A stretch of DNA of 47,649 bases, taken from contig CAMYYH010000003.1 in NCBI GenBank assembly GCA_947303405.1, positions 1-47,649 of the forward strand, read 5' to 3'. The notes under the pieces were generated by a model that saw nothing but the letters and a program-made list of their open reading frames with translations, did not search any database and was not told the DNA's origin. The stretch comes from an uncultured Mycoplasmatota bacterium (GTDB lineage Bacteria; Bacillota_I; Bacilli_A; RF39; UBA660). Every line of letters starts with the position of its first letter. Position 1 is the stretch's first letter. Shown here piece after piece: positions 41,465 to 47,649 of this stretch. A program made the translations under genes and the position numbers.

Positions 41465-42733
41465 AAATGTAAATATATAATCCAATATTTGTACGTCATC
41501 TCCACGGCTAGCTCCTAGTCTTTCTAATTCTTCTTCTACGCCCATACCTCTTAATTTTCGAGCAAACCTTAAAGCACTTTCTTCTTCTTGAAATTTAGTC
41601 ATTCTAAACAACTTTTCAATCTCAGCACCCTTTATTACCCATACTCCATCTTCGTCTTTTGTAATAGTATATGGTTTTTCATTCTTAAACTTATATATAA
41701 TATGGCTTTCATACTTAGTCTCATCATATAATGGTTCTAACTCAGTCTTATCTAATAAATCTGCTATACTAACCATCATATTATCTAAACCAACATTGTT
41801 TAATGCACTTATTTCAATAACTTCTAATTTAGGAAATTTCTTTTTAAACTTCTTAAGATTACCCTCAGCATCAGGCAAATCCATCTTATTAGCCACTATT
41901 ATTTCAGGTTTATTAGCTAACTTCTTATCAAATTTTTCTATTTCTTTTCTAATATTTTTATAATCATCAATTGGATTTCTTCCTTCATAAGAACCAATAT
42001 CTAAAACATGAACAATTATCTTAGTTCTCATCGCATGCTTTAAGAACCTTTCTCCAAGTCCAGCGCCTTCGGAAGCCCCCTCTATAAGACCAGGTAAATC
42101 TGCCATAACAAATCTTCTACCATCTTTTAAACTCACGACTCCTAAATTAGGAGCTAAAGTAGTAAAATGATAGGCAGCTATTTTAGGAGATGCATTACTA
42201 ATTAAAGATAAAATAGTACTCTTTCCTACTGAAGGCATACCAACTAACCCCACATCAGCAATAACCTTTACTTCACATCTTACTTTTCTAATTTCCCCTG
42301 GTTCTCCATACTCACTTGTTTTTGGGGCTGGCTCTTCTTGAGTAGCAAAAGCTCTATTTCCTCTTCCGCCACGTCCACCGTGACATACAACATATTGTTC
42401 TTTATCTTCTATTAAATCACAAATAACTAACCCTGTATCATTATCTATAACCGTCGTCCCTTCCGGAACTTTAATAACAATATCTTTAGCATTAGCTCCT
42501 TGTTTATTAGATCCTTTACCATTAACACCTTTAGTTCCTTTTACTTGTTTCTTATATTTTAAATCTATTAGTGTTTTTAATCCTTTATCCACTTCAAAGA
42601 TTATATCCGAACCCTTACCACCATTACCACCATCAGGCCCTCCTAATGGGATAAATTTTTCTCTTCTAAAAGATGTACATCCATCTCCACCATTACCGGC
42701 TATAAGTTCTATAGTTACATCATCTACGAACAC
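41456..42733 (-). CDS. obg: GTPase Obg (ObgE/CgtA)
   Basis: Essential ribosome-assembly and stress GTPase. Glycine-rich Obg fold (1-158): FVDDVTIELIAGNGGDGCTSFRREKFIPLGGPDGGNGGKG. GTPase domain: G1 GMPSVGKST (165-173), G2/switch YHFTTLAPNLGVV, G3 DLPGLIEGASEGAGLG, G4 ANKMDLPDAE, G5 EISALN. C-terminal OCT domain (about 345-425). 425 aa is standard for Gram-positives. Starts at GTG 42733 with AGAAGGG; a TGTTATAAT element sits between the rpmA terminator and this gene, so it is transcribed separately from rplU-prp-rpmA although the order is the conserved one. Confidence 0.98.
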   Translation of the reverse strand: MFVDDVTIELIAGNGGDGCTSFRREKFIPLGGPDGGNGGKGSDIIFEVDKGLKTLIDLKYKKQVKGTKGVNGKGSNKQGANAKDIVIKVPEGTTVIDNDTGLVICDLIEDKEQYVVCHGGRGGRGNRAFATQEEPAPKTSEYGEPGEIRKVRCEVKVIADVGLVGMPSVGKSTILSLISNASPKIAAYHFTTLAPNLGVVSLKDGRRFVMADLPGLIEGASEGAGLGERFLKHAMRTKIIVHVLDIGSYEGRNPIDDYKNIRKEIEKFDKKLANKPEIIVANKMDLPDAEGNLKKFKKKFPKLEVIEISALNNVGLDNMMVSIADLLDKTELEPLYDETKYESHIIYKFKNEKPYTITKDEDGVWVIKGAEIEKLFRMTKFQEEESALRFARKLRGMGVEEELERLGASRGDDVQILDYIFTFKE

Positions 42734-42757
42734 AATAACACCCTTCTTTCATCAAAT

Positions 42758-42766
42758 ATTATAACA
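42758..42766 (-). promoter_or_regulatory. Extended -10 promoter of obg
   Basis: TGTTATAAT on the minus strand, 24 bases before the GTG start, immediately after the rpmA terminator. Confidence 0.55.
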
Positions 42767-42769
42767 TAA

Positions 42770-42794
42770 ATAAAAGACCTATAAAATAGGTCTT
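42770..42794 (-). terminator. Rho-independent terminator of the rplU-prp-rpmA operon
   Basis: Perfect 9-bp minus-strand stem AAGACCTAT / ATAGGTCTT, loop TTT, T-rich tail. Confidence 0.8.
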
Positions 42795-42796
42795 AA

Positions 42797-43081
42797 TTAA
42801 GCTTCATATACACTTACTTTCTTTTTGTCTCTTCCTAGTCTTTCAAATCTTACTACACCAGAAACTTTTGCAAATAAAGTGTGATCTTTGCCCATTCCAA
42901 CATTTGTACCAGGATAAATCTTAGTTCCTCTTTGACGATATAAAATACTACCCGCAGATACAGTTTGACCATCTGCAGCCTTAGCACCTAATCTACGACC
43001 GGCTGAATCACGACCGTTTTGAGTAGAACCTTGAGCTTTAACGTGAGCAAATAATTGGATATTTAAACTTATTCTTTGCAT
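42797..43081 (-). CDS. rpmA: 50S ribosomal protein L27 with a Prp-cleaved N-terminal extension
   Basis: Ribosomal protein L27, reaching the peptidyl transferase centre. Core [68 protein letters not shown] is typical. The extra [12 protein letters not shown] before His13 is the Firmicutes extension that the protease Prp removes (cleavage expected between A12 and H13). Without that cleavage the N-terminus would block the ribosome active site. The gene for Prp lies directly upstream in the operon. Confidence 0.97.
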   Translation of the reverse strand: MQRISLNIQLFAHVKAQGSTQNGRDSAGRRLGAKAADGQTVSAGSILYRQRGTKIYPGTNVGMGKDHTLFAKVSGVVRFERLGRDKKKVSVYEA

Positions 43082-43084
43082 AAT

Positions 43085-43393
43085 TTATTCCTCATTTCTA
43101 ATCTCAATATTTTTAGGATACTGACTCTTTAACTCCTCTAACATAATAATCATATTATTTAATAGTCTTTGATTTATATCAGTAACCTTTTCGACTCCAA
43201 TAAATAATTTACCAGAATCCGCTTTAGTAAAAATACTATCTTCTAAAGACATTATTCCATTACAAGTTGTAATAGTAATACTACTAACTGCCGCACATAC
43301 AATATCTTTTCCAAAATCATCATATTTGGCATGTCCAGTAACTATAATCTCCTCAATAATATCTTTATTTTTCTTTATCTTAATCTTTATCAT
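43085..43393 (-). CDS. prp: Ribosomal processing cysteine protease Prp (YsxB)
   Basis: Cysteine protease that trims the N-terminal extension of L27. Catalytic H21 in VTGHAKYDDFGKD and C33 in IVCAAVSSITITT are present with the family spacing. The rest (SLEDSIFTKADSGKLFIGV...LLNNMIIMLEELKSQYPKNIEI) matches Prp. 102 aa is standard. Located three bases from rplU and three from rpmA, the conserved order. Confidence 0.96.
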   Translation of the reverse strand: MIKIKIKKNKDIIEEIIVTGHAKYDDFGKDIVCAAVSSITITTCNGIMSLEDSIFTKADSGKLFIGVEKVTDINQRLLNNMIIMLEELKSQYPKNIEIRNEE

Positions 43394-43395
43394 AA

Positions 43396-43695
43396 TTACT
43401 TAACAATTTTCTTAACAGTTAACTTTGTATATGGTTGTCTATGACCCTGAGTCTTACGATATTTTTTCTTTGGTCTATATTTAAACACAGTAATCTTCTT
43501 TTGCTTTCCATGTTTATCTACAGAACAAACAACCTTAGCTCCTTTAACTGTTGGTGTACCAGTAACGCCATCTACATATAATACTTCATCAAAAGTAATC
43601 TCTTTACCTTCTTCAACATCTAACTTTTCAACGTAGATTACATCACCTTCAGAAACATAGTACTGTTTCCCACCAGTAACAAATATAGCTTTCAT
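43396..43695 (-). CDS. rplU: 50S ribosomal protein L21
   Basis: Ribosomal protein L21, binding 23S rRNA. Full-length family sequence: [43 protein letters not shown]...[32 protein letters not shown]. Two ATGs lie at the start; AAGGAGG touches the first and is seven bases before the second (43695), so the second is used, giving 99 aa. First gene of the operon, behind a consensus promoter and an L21-type leader. Confidence 0.97.
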   Translation of the reverse strand: MKAIFVTGGKQYYVSEGDVIYVEKLDVEEGKEITFDEVLYVDGVTGTPTVKGAKVVCSVDKHGKQKKITVFKYRPKKKYRKTQGHRQPYTKLTVKKIVK

Positions 43696-43701
43696 TTTCA
43701 T

Positions 43702-43793
43702 ACCTCCTTATAAATTTAAGACGCGCCCTTAAGGTGTACCTAAGTATCTTCTTACCTTTTTAGTGCGGTTTTAATGAGTAGCTCTTTAAAACA
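43702..43793 (-). ncRNA. Ribosomal L21 leader (cis-regulatory RNA)
   Basis: The ~95-nt 5' leader between the rplU promoter and the RBS contains AACCGCACTAAAAAGG, then ACACCTTAAGGGCGCGTC upstream of AAGGAGG. GC-rich islands such as CCGCAC and GGGCGCG in a very AT-rich genome, and the position before rplU, fit the Firmicutes L21 leader through which L21 is thought to repress its own operon. The fold was not computed. Confidence 0.6.
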
Positions 43794-43799
43794 ATATAG

Positions 43800-43828
43800 A
43801 TTATAGCAAAGAAAAAGAGCCAAGTCAA
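43800..43828 (-). promoter_or_regulatory. Promoter of the rplU-prp-rpmA operon
   Basis: Minus-strand TTGACT, 17-bp spacer ending in TTTGC, TATAAT: the best consensus promoter in the window. No feature is visible in the remaining 43,829-43,915 stretch. Confidence 0.85.
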
Positions 43829-43915
43829 ACCTTTTTACCTCTATAAATAATCAACCAAGTAGTATATTTCTATAAACCATTTCTAAGAAAAAGATAACAC
43901 TTCGCACAATTAAAA

Positions 43916-44884
43916 CTATTTTTTCTTTTTTAAGTCATATGAATATATAATATAATCACCCCTCATGTCTTTCAGTTTCTTTTTAGCCATAGCCTTCATC
44001 ATATCAAAGACAAGTCCACCCACTGTGTTTAGTCCTAAGTCAGAAAGGGCTTCATCATCGCCCTGTTTCTGAAGATATTGAACCGCCTCAGAAGTCATAA
44101 GTGGAATATAATCAATTACTAGAAGCGGATGCCAATAAGAGATTAAACCAGGTAAATTCTTATCTATAAGTTCTTGTCTTGTAACAATTGTTGCTTTATT
44201 ATTAAACTTAACATATCCTGGTTCATCCAAGTCTTCCTTGTTTATTCCTTGATATAAGGTGTTATTTCCAGTAAAAATCTCTCCATTACCATCTATACAA
44301 CGAATTCCAAATCCGGGACCATCCAAACAAGTAACTATTCTTACAAAATCTTCATTTTCTTCAAGGAAATTTCCCTCTAATATAAATGGCAACTTCCGTA
44401 AAGCTTTTATTTGTTGGACATAAAGTGTGTTATCTAAGGTAAATTTTAATACTCTAAATACAAGTCCATCTTTCTCTAAAAATTCAGAACCTCTCATCGC
44501 CTCTTTAATAGAATCAACATCTACGTTATAATCTTCTAATTGACCACAAAACTTTTCAAATCGTTTTTTATATTTTAATAAAACCTTAATAGCCAATACA
44601 TCAGCAGTTAATCTTTTCACACTAGGAAAAGAGCTTAGAAAAGAATTAACCTGTTCACCATCCAAAGATGTAACGGCCTTATTAAATGACCGAATTCCAT
44701 GTTTACCTCTTGAAAGAATCGCGTCATTATAATCAACAAACAAATCCAGAACAAATGTTTCTAATAACGTTTCATATTTAGCCGGATAGCTAGAAATATC
44801 GCTTATCAAAGGAGACCCAAGAACTTGATTAGCCGCATTTTTTACTAAGTCTATCCACGAATTATCTATTTTATTATGACTCAT
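43916..44884 (-). CDS. Unknown 322-aa soluble protein
   Basis: No family recognised. The start is set at ATG 44884 (MSHNKIDNSWIDL), preceded by AGAGGAAATATT; the track start is 12 codons upstream. No signal peptide or membrane helix. The N-terminal half is helical (LVKNAANQVLGSPLISD...VLAIKVLLKYKKRFEKFCGQL), the middle strand-rich (FVRIVTCLDGPGFGIRCIDGNGEIFTGNN), and the C-terminus ends MAKKKLKDMRGDYIIYSYDLKKKK. It has more Gly, His and Trp and visibly less AT-biased codons than its neighbours, consistent with acquisition or different constraint. It lies alone between the rplU operon and radC, with no clear terminator. Confidence 0.7.
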   Translation of the reverse strand: MSHNKIDNSWIDLVKNAANQVLGSPLISDISSYPAKYETLLETFVLDLFVDYNDAILSRGKHGIRSFNKAVTSLDGEQVNSFLSSFPSVKRLTADVLAIKVLLKYKKRFEKFCGQLEDYNVDVDSIKEAMRGSEFLEKDGLVFRVLKFTLDNTLYVQQIKALRKLPFILEGNFLEENEDFVRIVTCLDGPGFGIRCIDGNGEIFTGNNTLYQGINKEDLDEPGYVKFNNKATIVTRQELIDKNLPGLISYWHPLLVIDYIPLMTSEAVQYLQKQGDDEALSDLGLNTVGGLVFDMMKAMAKKKLKDMRGDYIIYSYDLKKKK

Positions 44885-44948
44885 AATATTTCCTCTTTTC
44901 CCTATCACAATATCACGCAAAATATACTAACATATACTAAAACATCAG

Positions 44949-45620
44949 TCAAAACAAATCTCTATAATCTTCTAAAAAACTATAATAACTATTATTACCT
45001 ATAATAATATGATCTATTATCTTAATACCTAATATCTTTCCTATTCTTATTAAATTATTAGTAAGATAAACATCTTCTTTAGAGGGAATAACGCTCCCAG
45101 CCGGATGATTATGTACTAGAATCATACTACTAGCGTTACTCTTAACTCCCTCTCTGAATATATCCCTAGCATATATATTAGAACTATCTACGGTTCCTAT
45201 AAATAAAACCTTACTTAGTATTATTTTCTTCCTAGTATCCAAACAAATAACCATAAACTTTTCTTGTAAACAATCCTCCATTTCATACCTAACATACTTA
45301 TATACATCTTCACTACTTCTTATATAATAAGTATTATCACTATCCAAATATACTCTTTTACCAAGTTCTAAAGCTGCGAGTAGAGTAACTGCCTTAACAC
45401 TTCCTATTCCTTTAATACTAGCTAATACACTATAAGAAATATTTGATAAATCATTTATCTTATATTTCTTTAATATATCACTACTTAATTCTTTAACACT
45501 CTTATTCTTAGTTCCTATTCTTAATATAATACTAAGTAATTCTTCATTACTTAATGCTTTTACCCCATACTTCATTAATCTTTCTCTAGGTAGTTCCTCT
45601 TTAGGCAACTCCCTAATCAT
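44949..45620 (-). CDS. radC: RadC family protein (JAMM/MPN+ domain, DUF2466)
   Basis: Predicted metal-dependent JAB/MPN+ protein; the family was long called a DNA repair protein, but its reaction is unproven. An N-terminal helix-hairpin-helix region (LASIKGIGSVKAVTLLAALELGKR) follows the conserved IRELPKEELPRERLMKYGVKALSNEELLSIILRIG. The JAMM motif is ILVHNHPAGSVIPSKED (track numbering H173, H175, D186), preceded by IFREGVKSNASSM. ATG at 45620 is used here; a TTG at 45629 behind GAGGAA is possible. Not linked to a mobile element in this window. Confidence 0.93.
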   Translation of the reverse strand: MIRELPKEELPRERLMKYGVKALSNEELLSIILRIGTKNKSVKELSSDILKKYKINDLSNISYSVLASIKGIGSVKAVTLLAALELGKRVYLDSDNTYYIRSSEDVYKYVRYEMEDCLQEKFMVICLDTRKKIILSKVLFIGTVDSSNIYARDIFREGVKSNASSMILVHNHPAGSVIPSKEDVYLTNNLIRIGKILGIKIIDHIIIGNNSYYSFLEDYRDLF

Positions 45621-45629
45621 ATACCCCAA

Positions 45630-46006
45630 TATAATTCCTCACTTTCTCAAGTCATTTATTATAATATAACAATTTTTATTTTTAAAGATTTCATTACTTA
45701 TTTCTATTATCTCAAATTCTTTTTTTAGTATTTACCCAATTATTTTTGATTCCTTTTAATTTTTTAACCCTTTATTCCTTCTTCTTTATATCTTATTTAT
45801 TATCACTCCTTAAGATATAACATATTATTTAGCTGCTTCACTGCTAGATATAAAATAAATTAAATACTATTTTATTAATAGTTTACATTTTTTCATCTGA
45901 TGACTACCATTTGTTTCTTTTCCTAATTCTTCCGTCTTACTATAATAAACATTGTTTATTTTTTTAAAAAGTTATGATACGATAATAAAAAAATAGAGGT
46001 ATTATT
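45630..46006. other. Divergent intergenic region between radC and the NPDTG surface protein gene
   Basis: 377 bp, extremely AT-rich, with no ORF of convincing quality on either strand. The right end holds the RBS AGAGGT and promoter-like AT motifs (TTGTTT, then TATGAT/GATAAT) for the plus-strand gene, the left end an AT-rich stretch with TATAAT that could serve radC. A minus-strand AAGGAGTGATAA motif in the middle looks like a ribosome binding site but leads only to a few codons. Confidence 0.6.
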
Positions 46007-47521
46007 ATGAAAAAAGCACTAATTTCAATACTAATTATATTAACATGTATAATTACAATAACGGTTCAAGCAAAAGAGAAAAAGATTTATGAATTAACCC
46101 TACCCTCAAATGGTTTAGATTCGATAGATTTTAAATTAAACTCAACAATATTAGACGTCTTCATGATAAATCCAATTCTTGAAAAAAACTATATCCAAAA
46201 CAGCGTTAAAGTAAATAATAATGGGAAAGAGATTGTTAGCATTTTTGCCCAAAATAACAGCGTAGAATCGTCCTTCAAATTATTAGACGGAGTAACAAAA
46301 GAAGATTGTTTGTTGGAAATAACCGATGATTTGATAAGCACTGACTACAACATATTTTTAAAGGATTACGTTAAACAGTATGACGCTATCCAAATAAGTG
46401 TAAAAGAAGTAAAGGGCAAAGACATCAAGGATACACTAATTATGGAAATACCTAAAGATCCCAGCAAAATTAGCATTTTCACATACGAACGATTGCTTAG
46501 TAGTTTAAACTCAAAGATATACGATAATATAAATGAAGAAACGACAATTTATACTAGCAATTCAAAAGAAATATTTAAAATGATTAATAATTATGATTTT
46601 GTCGAAAATCAAGGTTCACAAAAAAGAGAAATCACTTCTAGTAATGTAACTATACCTAGTACTATCACTCCTGAAGACGATATAATAATAGAATTAACAG
46701 ACGAAATAAAAGAAAAAGCAAAAGATCTATCATTAGATTATGATAATTATTCAAAATTTATTTTAGCATTTAGCGATAAAGAATATACTGATAATACCAG
46801 CTATGTTTTTCGTTTAAGCGAAGCCAACAAAGACAATTATACCCAAATAGAAAATATGATAAAACTCGTTAACTTTGTTAACACAAACTCTTTAAACTAT
46901 GCTGATGATTTCTACTTTTATAATAATAACAAAAGAATTATCAAATTAGGTTATTCAGGAATTCCTATTCCCTTAGATGATGTTACATACCAAGATAACA
47001 TTGATCATTATCTAGATGATAGCGAAAAAGAAAAAATGAAAGAATTAGGAGTTGATATTAATAGGATTATTATTAAAGTAGCCAATCCTATATTCATAGC
47101 TGGTAATAATCAAGATTATTCGCCAAATAGCGAAAACAAATTATCATTTAAACTAAATATTCCATATGACAAATTATCAAAAAGCCAAATATATATTGAT
47201 AATACACTAGTAGAAACCGATAATTACGAAACATTTGAAGATGGTTCTATAATATTTAAAAAGGAATATGTTAATTCAATGAAAAATGGGCAACACCAGA
47301 TTAAATTAGAAGTAATAGATGGTGAAGCAACCACTAATTTTAATATTAGTACTCCTATTATTAACCCTATAATAAAAAAAATAAATAATATAATAGAAAA
47401 CCCAGATACTGGAAAAACAATAATTACTAAAGATAAGATAATTATCTTCATACTTCTATTTATAATCAGCATTATTGGTATTAACATTTTAAAGAAAAAT
47501 AATTATAAACTAAAAATATAA
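46007..47521 (+). CDS. Secreted surface protein with an NPDTG sorting-type C-terminus
   Basis: The only clear plus-strand gene. Signal peptide MKKALISILIILTCIITITVQA, then a ~440-residue ectodomain of unknown family with acidic, Asn-rich beta-like segments (LTLPSNGLDSIDFKLNSTILDVF, FKLNIPYDKLSKSQIYIDNTLVETDNYETF). No adhesin or enzyme motif was recognised; the last part (GQHQIKLEVIDGEATTNFNISTP) looks like an Ig-like module. The C-terminus is NPDTG, a short Thr/Lys linker, a ~17-residue hydrophobic helix and the basic end KKNNYKLKI: a sortase-type anchor with PDTG replacing LPxTG, matching the 18.6-kb protein. RBS AGAGGTATTATT before the ATG. Confidence 0.75.
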   Translation: MKKALISILIILTCIITITVQAKEKKIYELTLPSNGLDSIDFKLNSTILDVFMINPILEKNYIQNSVKVNNNGKEIVSIFAQNNSVESSFKLLDGVTKEDCLLEITDDLISTDYNIFLKDYVKQYDAIQISVKEVKGKDIKDTLIMEIPKDPSKISIFTYERLLSSLNSKIYDNINEETTIYTSNSKEIFKMINNYDFVENQGSQKREITSSNVTIPSTITPEDDIIIELTDEIKEKAKDLSLDYDNYSKFILAFSDKEYTDNTSYVFRLSEANKDNYTQIENMIKLVNFVNTNSLNYADDFYFYNNNKRIIKLGYSGIPIPLDDVTYQDNIDHYLDDSEKEKMKELGVDINRIIIKVANPIFIAGNNQDYSPNSENKLSFKLNIPYDKLSKSQIYIDNTLVETDNYETFEDGSIIFKKEYVNSMKNGQHQIKLEVIDGEATTNFNISTPIINPIIKKINNIIENPDTGKTIITKDKIIIFILLFIISIIGINILKKNNYKLKI

Positions 47522-47649
47522 GCAACTCTATAGGCTGCTTGCGTTTAAGCCGTTCATATACAAACTCAATAGGGATTCCTGATCTCTTAGAGATATCCTC
47601 TGCTAATTCTTTGTTATTATTAATGCTTAATATTTGAACCTTAATGCTA
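47481..47649 (-). CDS. Partial ORF running off the right edge, helix-turn-helix-like C-terminus
   Basis: An open minus-strand frame enters from beyond the window and ends at TAA 47481-47483, overlapping the 3' end of the plus-strand gene. Visible sequence: SIKVQILSINNNKELAEDIS, then KRSGIPIEFVYERLKRKQPIELLIFLV and YNYFSLKC. The central part resembles short helix-turn-helix motifs of the type s.GIP...vy.RL....sie..l seen at the ends of some phage and HNH-type proteins. Codons are less AT-rich than nearby. A weak hairpin (AAGCA...TGCTT, 47520-47540) lies inside it. Only the last ~55 codons are present, so identity is uncertain. Confidence 0.4.
   Translation of the reverse strand, partial: SIKVQILSINNNKELAEDISKRSGIPIEFVYERLKRKQPIELLIFLVYNYFSLKC

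Noticed and set aside
45790-45830. Minus-strand AAGGAGTGATAA motif in the radC upstream gap
   Set aside because: A strong ribosome-binding-like motif, but no start codon opens more than a handful of codons after it.
47519-47541. Hairpin AAGCA...TGCTT after the plus-strand gene as a terminator
   Set aside because: Only five contiguous pairs and no T tract on the plus strand; on the minus strand it has a T-rich tail but lies inside an open frame.

Overview
The window is about 47.6 kb of very AT-rich bacterial DNA in which almost every gene lies on the minus strand. The gene families and orders (yrzL-yrrK-yrzB-yrrL-yrrM-yrrN-yrrO, rplU-prp-rpmA-obg, IreB, YlbL) are those of low-GC Firmicutes. 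Cell-wall genes (GH25 muramidase, MltG, PDTG-type sorting signals) show a walled organism. Trp is read from TGG and TGA is used as a stop (for example at the nucleotidase/ruvB junction), so the standard bacterial code applies. My inference is an uncultured gut Bacilli lineage of the RF39/Mollicutes-like type; this comes from style, not from a database search. No rRNA, tRNA, CRISPR array, IS element or phage module was found.

Layout, left to right. 1-4,000: an envelope operon (WG-repeat-like protein, a duplicated-domain membrane protein, GH25 muramidase). 4,000-9,900: xseA-xseB, a Cys-rich gene broken by an in-frame TAA, nusB, an unknown gene, mutS, and a 26-residue membrane micropeptide missed by the ORF track. 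9,980-17,100: YlbL-type Lon-like protease with an HD hydrolase, a three-gene pseudopilin-like operon, Lon, and an exported unknown. 17,170-26,830: trigger factor, a PDTG-anchored protein, greA, the tRNA 5-methoxyuridine cassette (trhP2, trhP1, trmR), mltG, yrzB, ruvX, ireB, then ruvB-nucleotidase-ruvA. 26,880-31,540: an operon of PF06541 membrane protein, calcium-type P-ATPase, putative lipoprotein, and a DUF1287-like protein that seems to have lost its catalytic residues.

31,600-39,460 is the most unusual part. A compact Tad-type pilus/secretion operon (tadZ-tadA-tadB-tadC) is followed upstream by a separate transcription unit for a giant protein of about 1,317 aa. That protein starts with a textbook type IV prepilin signal (KG/FTLTE) and carries at least five 83-residue Cys-containing Ig-like repeats, two pairs of which are nearly identical at DNA level. 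Together with the pseudopilin-like operon at 11.6-13.8 kb this suggests a surface fibre or adhesin system built on Tad machinery.

39,500-47,649: a membrane-anchored secreted amidase with a Lys/Asn tail, obg, the rplU-prp-rpmA operon with an L21 leader, an unknown 322-aa protein, radC, a 377-bp gap, a plus-strand PDTG-anchored surface protein, and a truncated minus-strand ORF at the edge.

Regulation: most transcription units end in clear rho-independent hairpins. Many promoters carry an extended -10 TG[T/C/A]TATAAT, often without a good -35; the tadZ and giant-pilin promoters share TTGCTT plus TATAAT.
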